Source of the DNA: Butyrivibrio sp. XPD2006
Lineage (GTDB): Bacteria; Bacillota; Clostridia; Lachnospirales; Lachnospiraceae
Assembly (NCBI RefSeq): GCF_000420865.1
Contig: NZ_ATVT01000002.1
Location: forward strand, 62,001-126,000
Reading direction: 5' to 3'
DNA length: 64,000 nucleotides
Shown here piece by piece: positions 53,281 to 61,831 of this stretch; the first letter of the stretch is position 1; each line of letters starts with the position of its first letter. The notes below the pieces were generated by a model. The model did no database searches and was not told where the DNA came from. It saw only the letters and a list, made by a program, of their open reading frames with translations. The position numbers and the translations under genes are program-made.

Positions 53281-54090
53281 TTATTTCTGGTTTATCATGC
53301 CTGCCAGATAGCCGGCACCGAAACCATTGTCTATATTTACCACGCTCACTCCGCTTGCGCAGGAATTAAGCATGGATAAAAGAGCTGCAACACCTCCGAA
53401 AGAAGCTCCGTATCCGACACTAGTCGGCACAGCAATGACAGGTACTGATGCAAGGCCTCCTATGACGCTCGGGAGAGCGCCTTCCATTCCGGCAATCGCT
53501 ATGATCACATTGGCCGTCATGATCTCTTCCATCGGTTCCTGTGCAAGAAGTCTGTGTATACCTGAAACACCGACATCATAAAGCCTTACAACCTTATTGC
53601 CGAAAAACTCAGCAGTAAGAGCAGCTTCCTCAGCAATAGGAATATCACTTGTTCCGCCCGTGGCAACTACTATCTTGCCATCGCCCTCAAACGGAGAAGC
53701 CTTAACATCGTGAGGAACGGAAAACCCGGGTTTGCCCTCATCTGTATAGGCTATTCCGACTTTGCTGTACTCATCATATATAAAAAAGCCAGTTGTTTCC
53801 GATAAATTGCTCTCATAGTACTGCGCAGCTTCTTTTGACATTCTTGTGATGAGCGCCCTGTTCTGGCCATGACCAAGCAGCGCTTTTGATATTTCAAAGA
53901 TCTGCTCGGGAGTCTTGCCGGCACCATAGATCACCTCCGGTTTACCCTGTCTTATTCCTCTGTGAAAATCAGGTCTTGCAAACCCCATATCTTCAAAAGG
54001 CTCTTCCTTCAGACTCAGAACTGCCTCATCAACTGAAATCTCACCTGATCTTACAAGGTTTAAAAGCTCCTTGACGCTTCTCTCATCCAT
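53281..54090 (-). CDS. larB: nickel-pincer cofactor biosynthesis protein LarB
   Basis: LarB of 269 residues. In the known pathway it carboxylates the pyridinium ring of nicotinate adenine dinucleotide and hydrolyses the phosphoanhydride to start the nickel-pincer cofactor of lactate racemase. The C-terminal two-thirds is PurE-like, with VVATGGTSDIPIAEEAAL, NVIIAIAGMEGALPSVIGGL and PTSVGYGASFGG. The N-terminal region has VIYGAGKTPEQIFEI. GGAG lies ahead of the ATG. No larC, larE or larA is visible in this window, so it stands apart from its usual partners. Confidence 0.92.
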   Translation of the reverse strand: MDERSVKELLNLVRSGEISVDEAVLSLKEEPFEDMGFARPDFHRGIRQGKPEVIYGAGKTPEQIFEISKALLGHGQNRALITRMSKEAAQYYESNLSETTGFFIYDEYSKVGIAYTDEGKPGFSVPHDVKASPFEGDGKIVVATGGTSDIPIAEEAALTAEFFGNKVVRLYDVGVSGIHRLLAQEPMEEIMTANVIIAIAGMEGALPSVIGGLASVPVIAVPTSVGYGASFGGVAALLSMLNSCASGVSVVNIDNGFGAGYLAGMINQK

Positions 54091-54126
54091 AGTATGTCTC
54101 CATAATCAGCGCATAATAACCTAATA

Positions 54127-56400
54127 TTATTCTACCACAGAATTAATCTGATCCAGCAATTTCTGAACATCGTCTACACTCATCATTCCAAAGCTTGCCA
54201 GACTAAGGACAGGCATTTCCTTTATCATCTTTTCAAACATTTTCTTGCCTGCTTCGCCCAGGGATTCATCATTTCCGCCTTCCTGGTCATTTGCTGCAAG
54301 CACCTTATCGATGACAGGTCCGAGTATCTCTTTTCCCTTTCTGTTCTCGAGGATATCCTCAATAGGAGTAAAGGTGATAAAGTTTCCGGGAAGGTCAACT
54401 GTTCCCTCAACATGAACCTGAACGGTATGCCTGATGTCAGCTGAGGAAGCACCAACCATGATGCTGTAATCATCACTCGGTACGTAGAAGTCATGGAGCC
54501 TCTCATCGTAGTAGGCAAAAGACCTCTTGTCCAGAGTAAAGGTTACCCTTGTACTCTCGCCCGGGTTTAATTCAATCTTCTTAAAGCCCTTCAGCTCTTT
54601 ATGCGGTCTGGAAACCCTTGGAGCATTCTCTGAAACATAGAGCTGAACAACCTCCTTGCCTGCATATCTTCCAACGTTCCAAACATCAATGCTGACATTT
54701 ACAGTATCCTGATCCGTGATGCTGTCCTTGTCTATGCTTATATTGGAATACTCAAATTCAGAATAGGTAAGTCCATGTCCGAAGGGGAACAGTACCGGCA
54801 TTCTCTTCTTTTCATAATATCTGTAGCCGATATAAATGCCCTCTGCATAAACGGGGTTACCATGTTCTCCCGGGAAATTCAAAAAGCTTGGGTTATCGGA
54901 AAGCTTGATGGGATATGTCTCAGCAAGTTTTCCCGAAGGATTTGCCTCTCCCCATAAAAGCCTTACGGTTGCCTCTCCTACAGCATCTCCCGCAAGCATC
55001 ATATCCAGCACCGCATCTACCTTATCTATCCATGGCATTGCCACAGCACCACCGTTATGGAGTACCACAACAACCTTTTTGCCGGTATGGGCGAGATCGT
55101 CGATAAGCTTATCCTGCTCCCTCGGAAGATTGATATCATCTCTGTCAAAGCCTTCCGATTCGTAAGATGCGGGAAGACCGGCAAATATAACTATAACATC
55201 TGCATTCTCAGCAGCCTGAACTGCCTCTTCCCTGAGAATATAACTGTCTTTGGTATTTGACGTGTCATATCCTCTCACATATGAAACACCTCTGTCTGCT
55301 GCCGCATCAAGAGCATTGGAAACACAGATACTGTTGATGTGTGAAGAACCTGATCCCTGATATCTCGGAGTCTTTGCAAACTCACCCACAAAGAGGATCT
55401 TTTTATCCTTCTTAAGAGGAAGTACTCTGTTATTCTTCAGAAGAACCGCACTGTTTTCTGCCAGTTCTCTTGCCAGTTCATAGTCAGCCTTACTTGTAGC
55501 CTCGTTGGATGGAGCTGCATCCTTTGGAGCATTGTCATCATTCCAGAAGAACACATCAAGTATGCGTCCTACTGCTTTATCAACCAATGCCTCATCCAGC
55601 TCTCCCGCTTCCACAGCAGCAATAATTGCCTTCTCGTGGTCTTTTGGTCCGCCGGGCATAACAAGATCAAGTCCTGCCTCAACTCCCTTTGCAGGTCCTT
55701 TTCCTGCGCCCCAATCAGTTACAACAAATCCGTCAAATCCCCACTTGTCCCTCAGGACATCGGTGAGCATGTATTTATTCTCTGAAAGATAGGTTCCGTT
55801 GAGCTGGTTGTAAGCACACATAATGGACTTGGGTCCCGCCTCTTTTACCAGCATCTCAAATGCAGTCAGATATATCTCATGAAGTGTCCTCTCATCAACT
55901 ATGGAATTGCCGGACATTCTTCTGTATTCCTGGTTATTGGTGGCAAAATGCTTGGGGCAGGCTGCCACGCCCTTTGACTGAACGCCCTCTACAAAAGCCG
56001 AAGCCAGTTTACCTGCAAGATAAGGATCCTCTGAAAAATACTCAAAATTTCTTCCGCAGACAGGACTTCTCTTCATGTTAAGTCCCGGTCCCAAAAGCAT
56101 ACTGATATGCTCCCTGTTGCACTCATCGCCCAGGCTCTGTCCAAGCTTTTTCTCCAGATCCACATCAAAACTTGATGCAAGTGTATTGGCTGAAGGATAG
56201 CAGACAGTCTTTATGCTCTCCTTCTTTCCGAGATGATCAGGGCTGCCCTCCTGCTTTCTCAGGCCGTTAGGTCCGTCGCACATCATGTATCCCTTGATGC
56301 CAAGCCTGTCTATGGCCTGTGTATGCCAAAAGTCTCCTCCTGAAAGAAGAGATGCTTTTTCCTGTAATGTCATTTTTGAAATAAGTTCTGCTGATTTCAC
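54127..56400 (-). CDS. glycoside hydrolase family 3 beta-glycosidase
   Basis: Intracellular GH3 enzyme of 757 residues without signal peptide. The N-terminal barrel has MCDGPNGLRKQ, CPKHFATNNQE and the nucleophile Asp229 in GFVVTDWGAG. The C-terminal alpha/beta sandwich follows (about 300-520). A fibronectin type III-like domain (about 570-645) has KEVVQLYVSE and GFKKIELNPGES. The last 100 residues are an extra tail. The start is GTG at 56400 with AGGAGG six bases upstream. Beta-glucosidase or beta-xylosidase activity on imported oligosaccharides is likely; the exact sugar is not determinable. Confidence 0.93.
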   Translation of the reverse strand: MKSAELISKMTLQEKASLLSGGDFWHTQAIDRLGIKGYMMCDGPNGLRKQEGSPDHLGKKESIKTVCYPSANTLASSFDVDLEKKLGQSLGDECNREHISMLLGPGLNMKRSPVCGRNFEYFSEDPYLAGKLASAFVEGVQSKGVAACPKHFATNNQEYRRMSGNSIVDERTLHEIYLTAFEMLVKEAGPKSIMCAYNQLNGTYLSENKYMLTDVLRDKWGFDGFVVTDWGAGKGPAKGVEAGLDLVMPGGPKDHEKAIIAAVEAGELDEALVDKAVGRILDVFFWNDDNAPKDAAPSNEATSKADYELARELAENSAVLLKNNRVLPLKKDKKILFVGEFAKTPRYQGSGSSHINSICVSNALDAAADRGVSYVRGYDTSNTKDSYILREEAVQAAENADVIVIFAGLPASYESEGFDRDDINLPREQDKLIDDLAHTGKKVVVVLHNGGAVAMPWIDKVDAVLDMMLAGDAVGEATVRLLWGEANPSGKLAETYPIKLSDNPSFLNFPGEHGNPVYAEGIYIGYRYYEKKRMPVLFPFGHGLTYSEFEYSNISIDKDSITDQDTVNVSIDVWNVGRYAGKEVVQLYVSENAPRVSRPHKELKGFKKIELNPGESTRVTFTLDKRSFAYYDERLHDFYVPSDDYSIMVGASSADIRHTVQVHVEGTVDLPGNFITFTPIEDILENRKGKEILGPVIDKVLAANDQEGGNDESLGEAGKKMFEKMIKEMPVLSLASFGMMSVDDVQKLLDQINSVVE

Positions 56401-56413
56401 GCTGATCCTCCTT

Positions 56414-56989
56414 TTATCTGATATCCTCTAAAAGTCTGTGTTTGCCGTCTATAGATTCGTAGACAAAAATCTCGCAGTTCTTGGGCCTTGGCCTCCAGAT
56501 GACTCCGCTTTTTCTGTTTTCAAGATATCCCCTTATGGGTCTTATTATTCCGCCATGACAGGCAACAAGTACATTTTCATAGTCCTTCTGCTCCAGCTCC
56601 TTAAGAAAAGAGCTTGTCCTGTCTATCATTTCCCGAAGGGTCTCAACTCCCTTAGGAGCCTTGAATATCTCCGGAAAAGACCAGTATGACATCATGGGGA
56701 GTCCCGTCATATAATAGTTCTTGAGTTCATATTTGCCAAAATTTGCCTCGATGATCCTCTCATCCTTGATGATGTCATCTTCGGACACATTTCCTATTAT
56801 CTCCGCCGTCCTGACCGCTCTTATAAGAGGGCTTGAATAGACAGCGTCAAACTTTAAATCTCCAAGCAGCTCTCTCTTGGCTCTGGCCTGAGAAAGTCCC
56901 GCTTCGTTTAAGGGAATATCGCTTCTTCCCTGCATCATTCTGTGTTTGTTATAGTCTGTCTGACCATGTCTTACGACATAAATCTTCAT
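56414..56989 (-). CDS. histidine phosphatase family protein
   Basis: Phosphoglycerate-mutase-like phosphatase of 191 residues. The catalytic RHGQT motif lies at residues 7-11 (His8), and the second His is in ACHGG. LNEAGLSQA and SSPLIRAVRTAEI complete the pattern. Such enzymes act on small phosphorylated metabolites such as sugar phosphates or nucleotides. It is 13 bases upstream of the GH3 gene and 12 bases downstream of rsgA, where rpe is often found in other Firmicutes. Confidence 0.92.
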   Translation of the reverse strand: MKIYVVRHGQTDYNKHRMMQGRSDIPLNEAGLSQARAKRELLGDLKFDAVYSSPLIRAVRTAEIIGNVSEDDIIKDERIIEANFGKYELKNYYMTGLPMMSYWSFPEIFKAPKGVETLREMIDRTSSFLKELEQKDYENVLVACHGGIIRPIRGYLENRKSGVIWRPRPKNCEIFVYESIDGKHRLLEDIR

Positions 56990-57001
56990 CGGGTAAAAAC
57001 C

Positions 57002-57913
57002 TCATTTCTTCTTTGAATAATCAGGCCTTGCATTCTTCAGATCCTTGTAGATGATCCTGTAATTGTCATACCTCACTCCGGAGAGCTTTCCTTCCTCAAG
57101 AGCTGACTTCACGCCGCAATCAGGCTCTGCAATATGTGAGCATCCTCCAAACCTGCAAAAGGGCTCGAATTCCTCAAATTCAGGATAATATCCCATAAGC
57201 TCGTCGGCGCTGACATCCCTGAGTTCCAGTGAAGTAAAGCCCGGTGTGTCAATAATAAATGTATCCTGCCCGTCCTCCGACAGTTCTTTTACGAAAAAGA
57301 GCTCTGAATGTCTTGTAGTATTCTTGCCCCTGTCAATCTTCCTGCTGAGTTCACCGATCTGCATATCCGCATCGGGAACAAGTTTGTTTAAAAGAGATGA
57401 CTTGCCGACGCCGCTGGGTCCTGCCAGAGTTGAAGTTTTGCCTTTTAAGAGCTCCTTGAGCTCATCAAGGCCGCGCTCCTCTTTTACACTGACAAAAAGA
57501 ACCTTATATCCGCACTTCTCATAGGCGTCATGAAGCTCTTTTTGCTCCTCCTCAGTGGCGATGTCCTGCTTGTTGAAGCAGATAATGACCGGCAGATTCT
57601 GCTGCCTCATCATGATAAGAAAGCGGTCCAAAAGATTGTAGTTGGGATCCGGCTTAACAATAGCGAACAAAATAACCGCCTGGTCAACATTTGCAACAGG
57701 CGGTCTGTAAAGACAATTTTTTCGAGGCAGGATATCCGTAAGATTTCCCTGCCTGTTTTCTTCATCAATAATCTCAATCTCAACATTATCGCCTACTATT
57801 GGTTTTATACCGGACCTTCTGAATATCCCTTTGGCCTTACATTCATAGACCTTGAGATCTCTGGTCTCCACATAATAAAACCCGGCGATGCCCTTAAGTA
57901 TCCTACCTCGCAT
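57002..57913 (-). CDS. rsgA: ribosome small-subunit-dependent GTPase A
   Basis: Late 30S assembly GTPase of 303 residues with circularly permuted G motifs: NKQD (114-117), then GPSGVGKSS (165-173), then DTPG (222-225). An N-terminal OB fold and a C-terminal zinc site (Cys253, Cys258, His260, Cys266) complete the family architecture. It follows prkC by 5 bases, part of the conserved stp-prkC-rsgA arrangement. Confidence 0.96.
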   Translation of the reverse strand: MRGRILKGIAGFYYVETRDLKVYECKAKGIFRRSGIKPIVGDNVEIEIIDEENRQGNLTDILPRKNCLYRPPVANVDQAVILFAIVKPDPNYNLLDRFLIMMRQQNLPVIICFNKQDIATEEEQKELHDAYEKCGYKVLFVSVKEERGLDELKELLKGKTSTLAGPSGVGKSSLLNKLVPDADMQIGELSRKIDRGKNTTRHSELFFVKELSEDGQDTFIIDTPGFTSLELRDVSADELMGYYPEFEEFEPFCRFGGCSHIAEPDCGVKSALEEGKLSGVRYDNYRIIYKDLKNARPDYSKKK

Positions 57914-57918
57914 AAGGG

Positions 57919-59964
57919 TTAGTTCTCCTGCGTGAAAGTAACCGCTCTGGTTACTGTGTACTCCTGAGTCTCTCCACCTGTTGTTTCTCCGGTTTCGGGA
58001 TTGGTGGATGTAGGAGCAGTTGCTGTGTAAACAAAAGTGAGTGTTCCGGTTGGAGCTGTTATTCCCTTGTACGTACCCTGTACAGGGAAATCAGTTGTTG
58101 TCGTGCTAAGAAGCGTTGTTCCGTCTGATGTTACCAGCGTCACCCTCACAGGAATTCCGTATGTATAATTTTCTCCCTCGGTGGGAGCTGCAATCTCTGC
58201 ATTGTAACTGTATGTTACCTTGGCGGGGCCTGTTGAAAGTTCCATGTTTATAACAGTTCCCTGTGATACTGAAGTCTGAGGAGCTATGCTCTGAGCACAT
58301 ATAAGACCTGTCAGATTGGAGTCCTCATTGGTGGTCTCTACGACCTTACCTGCCTCAAGTCCTGCTTCTACCAGAGTAATAACAGCATCTTCAGAAGTCA
58401 TGCCGATTATATTGGGCACAGTAACCTGTCCCTCTGACTTGGCTGTTGAAACCTCGGCAGTTGCTGCCTGAGTACTGTGATTGGAACCGTCACTTATGTA
58501 AATTGTGACCTTTGATCCGCTCTTTGTTTTATTGCCTGCTGCCGGACTCATTGAAACAACAGTGTCCTTGGCTGCAGTATTGGCAGAGTCCGCTGCCTTC
58601 TCTACATCAAAACCCTTGTCGTCATGAAGTATGGAAACAGCTTCTGCAACAGTCTTGCCTACAACATCGGGAATCTCAATTCCGTCAGCTGAATCGGAAC
58701 TTGTCTCGGTACTGCTAAGCTCCGTGCTTGCTCCCTCTACCGGCTCTTCCTCTCCGCCGAATATTCCAAGGCTTCTTCCAAGAAGAAGCAGAACGATAAA
58801 GCCTACAAGAGCAGCTGAGATGATCGCCATTACTATTGTCATCTTCTCAACTTTTGACTGTGAAGAGCTCGAGCCTGAACCTGACCTTCTCCTGTTTGAT
58901 GACTTGGAATAGCCGTAGAATTCGTCATCGTCATCGTCGTAGGTTCTTCTCTTAGGTCTCTTTTTATCGTAATCATCGTAGTGATCGTCTCTGTCATAGT
59001 CCTTCATCACATCGGACTTAAGCCTCATCTGCTCTGTATCGGACAATCTTCCGCCGGAGCTGTGAAGCATCTCTTCCTCTTCCTCAGAGGCAACTCTCGT
59101 AGCTCCCTCCTCGTCGGGATCCACCAAAGACACAAAGTCTTTGTCCGGGGTGATAAGTGATCTCTTAAGATCTGCAATAAGCTCAGCCGCATTCTGATAA
59201 CGTCTGTCCGGGCTCTTCTGGCAGCACTTAAGCACGATCTTCTCAACACTTATCGGTATCTCATCATTGAACTCAGCAGGGCTCGGAAGCTCCTCCTGAA
59301 TATGCTTGATGGCAATTGCAACAGTTGTGTCCCCATTGAAAGGAACTCTTCCTGTGAGCATCTCAAAGAGTGTGATTCCAAGTGAATAGATATCACTCTT
59401 GGCATCGCTGTATCCGCCTCTTGCCTGCTCCGGAGATGTATAATGAACCGATCCCATGACATTGGAGGTAATGGTGTTGCTGGTGGCAGCCTTGGCAATT
59501 CCAAAGTCTGTAACCTTAACCTTACCGTCTCTTGAGATCATGATATTCTGCGGTTTGATATCTCTGTGTATGATACCGTTATTGTGAGCAGCCTCCAGTC
59601 CCATAGCCACCTGGATTGCTATACTGACCGCTTCCTTGACTGAGAGCCTTGACTTCTTCTCGATGTATTTCTTGAGAGTAATTCCGTCAACAAGCTCCAT
59701 TACTATATAATTTATTCCGTCTTCATCGCCTACATCATACACATTAACAGTGTTAGGATGCAGAAGACCTGCAGTTGACTGTGCTTCTACCCTGAACTTG
59801 GATACGAAGTTCTCATTCTCGGAAAACTCCTGTTTGAGCACTTTAACAGCAACAAGTCTATTAAGCTTATGATCTTTTGCTTTGTAAACATCGGACATGC
59901 CGCCGGTGCCGATCTTTTCAAGCACCTCATAGCGATCTCCGATCACCATTCCAATCTTAACCAT
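57919..59964 (-). CDS. prkC: PASTA-domain serine/threonine protein kinase
   Basis: Membrane eukaryotic-type kinase of 681 residues. The kinase domain (12-270) has GTGGMSDVY, Lys41 in VAVK, HRDIKPQN (Asp135) and DFG (153-155). A juxtamembrane region with acidic and basic runs leads to one transmembrane helix (375-396). Outside are two PASTA domains (about 430-493 and 513-579) that bind muropeptides or lipid II. They are followed by a further beta domain of about 100 residues, Ig-like. Its start overlaps the stp gene by 8 bases. It controls cell-wall metabolism and dormancy exit in relatives. Confidence 0.96.
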   Translation of the reverse strand: MVKIGMVIGDRYEVLEKIGTGGMSDVYKAKDHKLNRLVAVKVLKQEFSENENFVSKFRVEAQSTAGLLHPNTVNVYDVGDEDGINYIVMELVDGITLKKYIEKKSRLSVKEAVSIAIQVAMGLEAAHNNGIIHRDIKPQNIMISRDGKVKVTDFGIAKAATSNTITSNVMGSVHYTSPEQARGGYSDAKSDIYSLGITLFEMLTGRVPFNGDTTVAIAIKHIQEELPSPAEFNDEIPISVEKIVLKCCQKSPDRRYQNAAELIADLKRSLITPDKDFVSLVDPDEEGATRVASEEEEEMLHSSGGRLSDTEQMRLKSDVMKDYDRDDHYDDYDKKRPKRRTYDDDDDEFYGYSKSSNRRRSGSGSSSSQSKVEKMTIVMAIISAALVGFIVLLLLGRSLGIFGGEEEPVEGASTELSSTETSSDSADGIEIPDVVGKTVAEAVSILHDDKGFDVEKAADSANTAAKDTVVSMSPAAGNKTKSGSKVTIYISDGSNHSTQAATAEVSTAKSEGQVTVPNIIGMTSEDAVITLVEAGLEAGKVVETTNEDSNLTGLICAQSIAPQTSVSQGTVINMELSTGPAKVTYSYNAEIAAPTEGENYTYGIPVRVTLVTSDGTTLLSTTTTDFPVQGTYKGITAPTGTLTFVYTATAPTSTNPETGETTGGETQEYTVTRAVTFTQEN

Positions 59965-60718
59965 TTAGTCCTCCAATGTGCCCCGGTTCATCTGCATAAG
60001 GCTCAATAAGAATAACCGCTATATTGTCCTTGCCTCCGTTGTTATTGGCGTGGTCAACGAGCTTTTGCGCCTTTTCGATAATATCCCTCTGACCGCTTAC
60101 TATCATGCGGATCTCTTCATCCTCAAGCATGTTTGTAAGTCCGTCAGAACACATGAGAACGATGTCCCCACGGTTTAATTCCACATTAAAAAAGTCGATG
60201 TCTACTGTCTCAGTGGCACCGATAGCCCTGGTAATTATATTCTTATCAAGGTGAGTCCTTGCGGTTTCTCTGTCTATTCCCCCCATACGGACCATCTCTT
60301 CCACAAGGGAATGGTCTCTGGTTATCTGAGTGATCTTGTCATTAATTACATAAAGCCTTGAGTCTCCGACATTGGCAACCTGCAGATATCTGCCAAGAAC
60401 CGTGGCTGCAACTACAGTTGTACCCATTCCGAAAAGATTAGGGTCCTCTGCTGCCTTCTCGCGGAGCTTCCTGTTGGCTGTCTTAATGGCATTCTCCAAA
60501 ATCTTGACAGGACTCTGTTCAAAAGACTTCTCGATCTCCTCCACCATGGTATCTACGGTAAATCTGGACGCATAGTCACCTGCATTGTGACCACCCATGC
60601 CGTCTGCAACAATGAACACGTTGGACAGATTACCGATCCTGGTGTCGGATGAAAAGACATAATCCTGATTTAATTTTCTCTTTTTTCCTATATCCGTAAT
60701 GGAAAAAGTCTTAAGCAA
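59957..60718 (-). CDS. stp: PP2C-type serine/threonine phosphatase (Stp/PrpC)
   Basis: Metal-dependent phosphatase of about 253 residues that reverses PrkC phosphorylation. Motifs are SITDIGKKRKLNQD, VADGMGGHNAG (two metal-binding Asp), VGDSRLYVI, DHSLVEEMV, LMCSDGLTNML and GGKDNIAVIL. I choose TTG at 60718 as start because AGGAGG lies five bases upstream and it gives the usual N-terminus. The ATG at 60739 has no ribosome-binding site. It overlaps prkC by 8 bases. Confidence 0.94.
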   Translation of the reverse strand: MLKTFSITDIGKKRKLNQDYVFSSDTRIGNLSNVFIVADGMGGHNAGDYASRFTVDTMVEEIEKSFEQSPVKILENAIKTANRKLREKAAEDPNLFGMGTTVVAATVLGRYLQVANVGDSRLYVINDKITQITRDHSLVEEMVRMGGIDRETARTHLDKNIITRAIGATETVDIDFFNVELNRGDIVLMCSDGLTNMLEDEEIRMIVSGQRDIIEKAQKLVDHANNNGGKDNIAVILIEPYADEPGHIGGLNG

Positions 60719-60766
60719 AACTGCCTCCTGAGAGTACATTTATTCATGGAAAAAAAGCAGGTGGTA

Positions 60767-61810
60767 CTATTTCTCTTCCAGATGGCGTCTGCGCAATTGT
60801 CCACAGGCTCCGTCTATATCCCTGCCCATTTCTCTTCTAATAGTAACATTTATATGGCTTTTTTCAAGCTTATTTTTGAACTGCTCAGCGCCCTTGCGGT
60901 CTGTGGGCTTAAAGGTCCTCTCCTTGATCGGGTTCACCGGAATAAGGTTTACAACCGCGTTAAGCCCCTTTAGAAGATCTGATAATTCAGCCGCGTCTTT
61001 GTCAGTGTCATTTACACCGCTCACCAGCGAATACTCAAAGGTGAGCTGTCTTCCTGTTTTGTCAAAATATGCCCTGCAGGCATCAAGAACTTCCTTGATG
61101 GTATAAGTATTGGCGATAGGCATAAGCTCTTTTCTCTTCTCATCGTTAGATGCATGAAGGGAGAGCGCAAGGTTTATGGCAAAATCTTCATCCGCCAGCT
61201 TGTATATGTTTGGAACAATTCCGCAGGTGGATATGGTAAGGTTCCTCTGGCCTAAGTTGTGTCCGTTCGGATCACTCAGTAGTCTTACAAATTTCACGAC
61301 ATTGTCGTAGTTATCCAGCGGTTCTCCGCTTCCCATTACAACAACTCTGGCAACCTTCTCCCCTGTGATCCTGGATATTGCATATATCTGGTCAAGCATC
61401 TCTGATGGCAAAAGACCTCTAACCACTCCGTCAATGGTTGACGCACAGAACTTACATCCCATCCTGCATCCAACCTGAGAAGAGATACATACGCTGACTC
61501 CGAATTTGTATTTCATGAAAACACTCTCGATGACATTGCCATCGGAGAGTGCAAATAAAAACTTCTTGGTTTCGTCCAGCTTTGACTCCTGAAGATCCAC
61601 CTGCTTTAGGGATGTGAAGTCAAAATTTTCCATCAGCTTGCTCTTTAAAGATGCAGGAATATTGGTCATCTCATCGTAGCTTCTTGCCATCTTTACATGC
61701 ATCCACTGATAGAGCTGTTTTGCCCTGAACGCGGGCTCTCCCATCTCCTTGATTACAGCTGTCAGCTCATCAAGGTTCAGAGACTTTATATCTCTATTTA
61801 AATCGTACAT
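60767..61810 (-). CDS. rlmN: 23S rRNA/tRNA adenine-C2 methyltransferase RlmN
   Basis: Radical-SAM methyltransferase of 347 residues that methylates A2503 of 23S rRNA and A37 of some tRNAs. The cluster motif CRMGCKFC has Cys115, Cys119 and Cys122. GSGEPLDNYDNVV and the C-terminal GACGQL, with the acceptor cysteine near residue 339, are conserved. It lies between stp and the SpoIIE-type phosphatase gene. Confidence 0.96.
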   Translation of the reverse strand: MYDLNRDIKSLNLDELTAVIKEMGEPAFRAKQLYQWMHVKMARSYDEMTNIPASLKSKLMENFDFTSLKQVDLQESKLDETKKFLFALSDGNVIESVFMKYKFGVSVCISSQVGCRMGCKFCASTIDGVVRGLLPSEMLDQIYAISRITGEKVARVVVMGSGEPLDNYDNVVKFVRLLSDPNGHNLGQRNLTISTCGIVPNIYKLADEDFAINLALSLHASNDEKRKELMPIANTYTIKEVLDACRAYFDKTGRQLTFEYSLVSGVNDTDKDAAELSDLLKGLNAVVNLIPVNPIKERTFKPTDRKGAEQFKNKLEKSHINVTIRREMGRDIDGACGQLRRRHLEEK

Positions 61811-61831
61811 CTATAACTCCTGTAAATAAAT

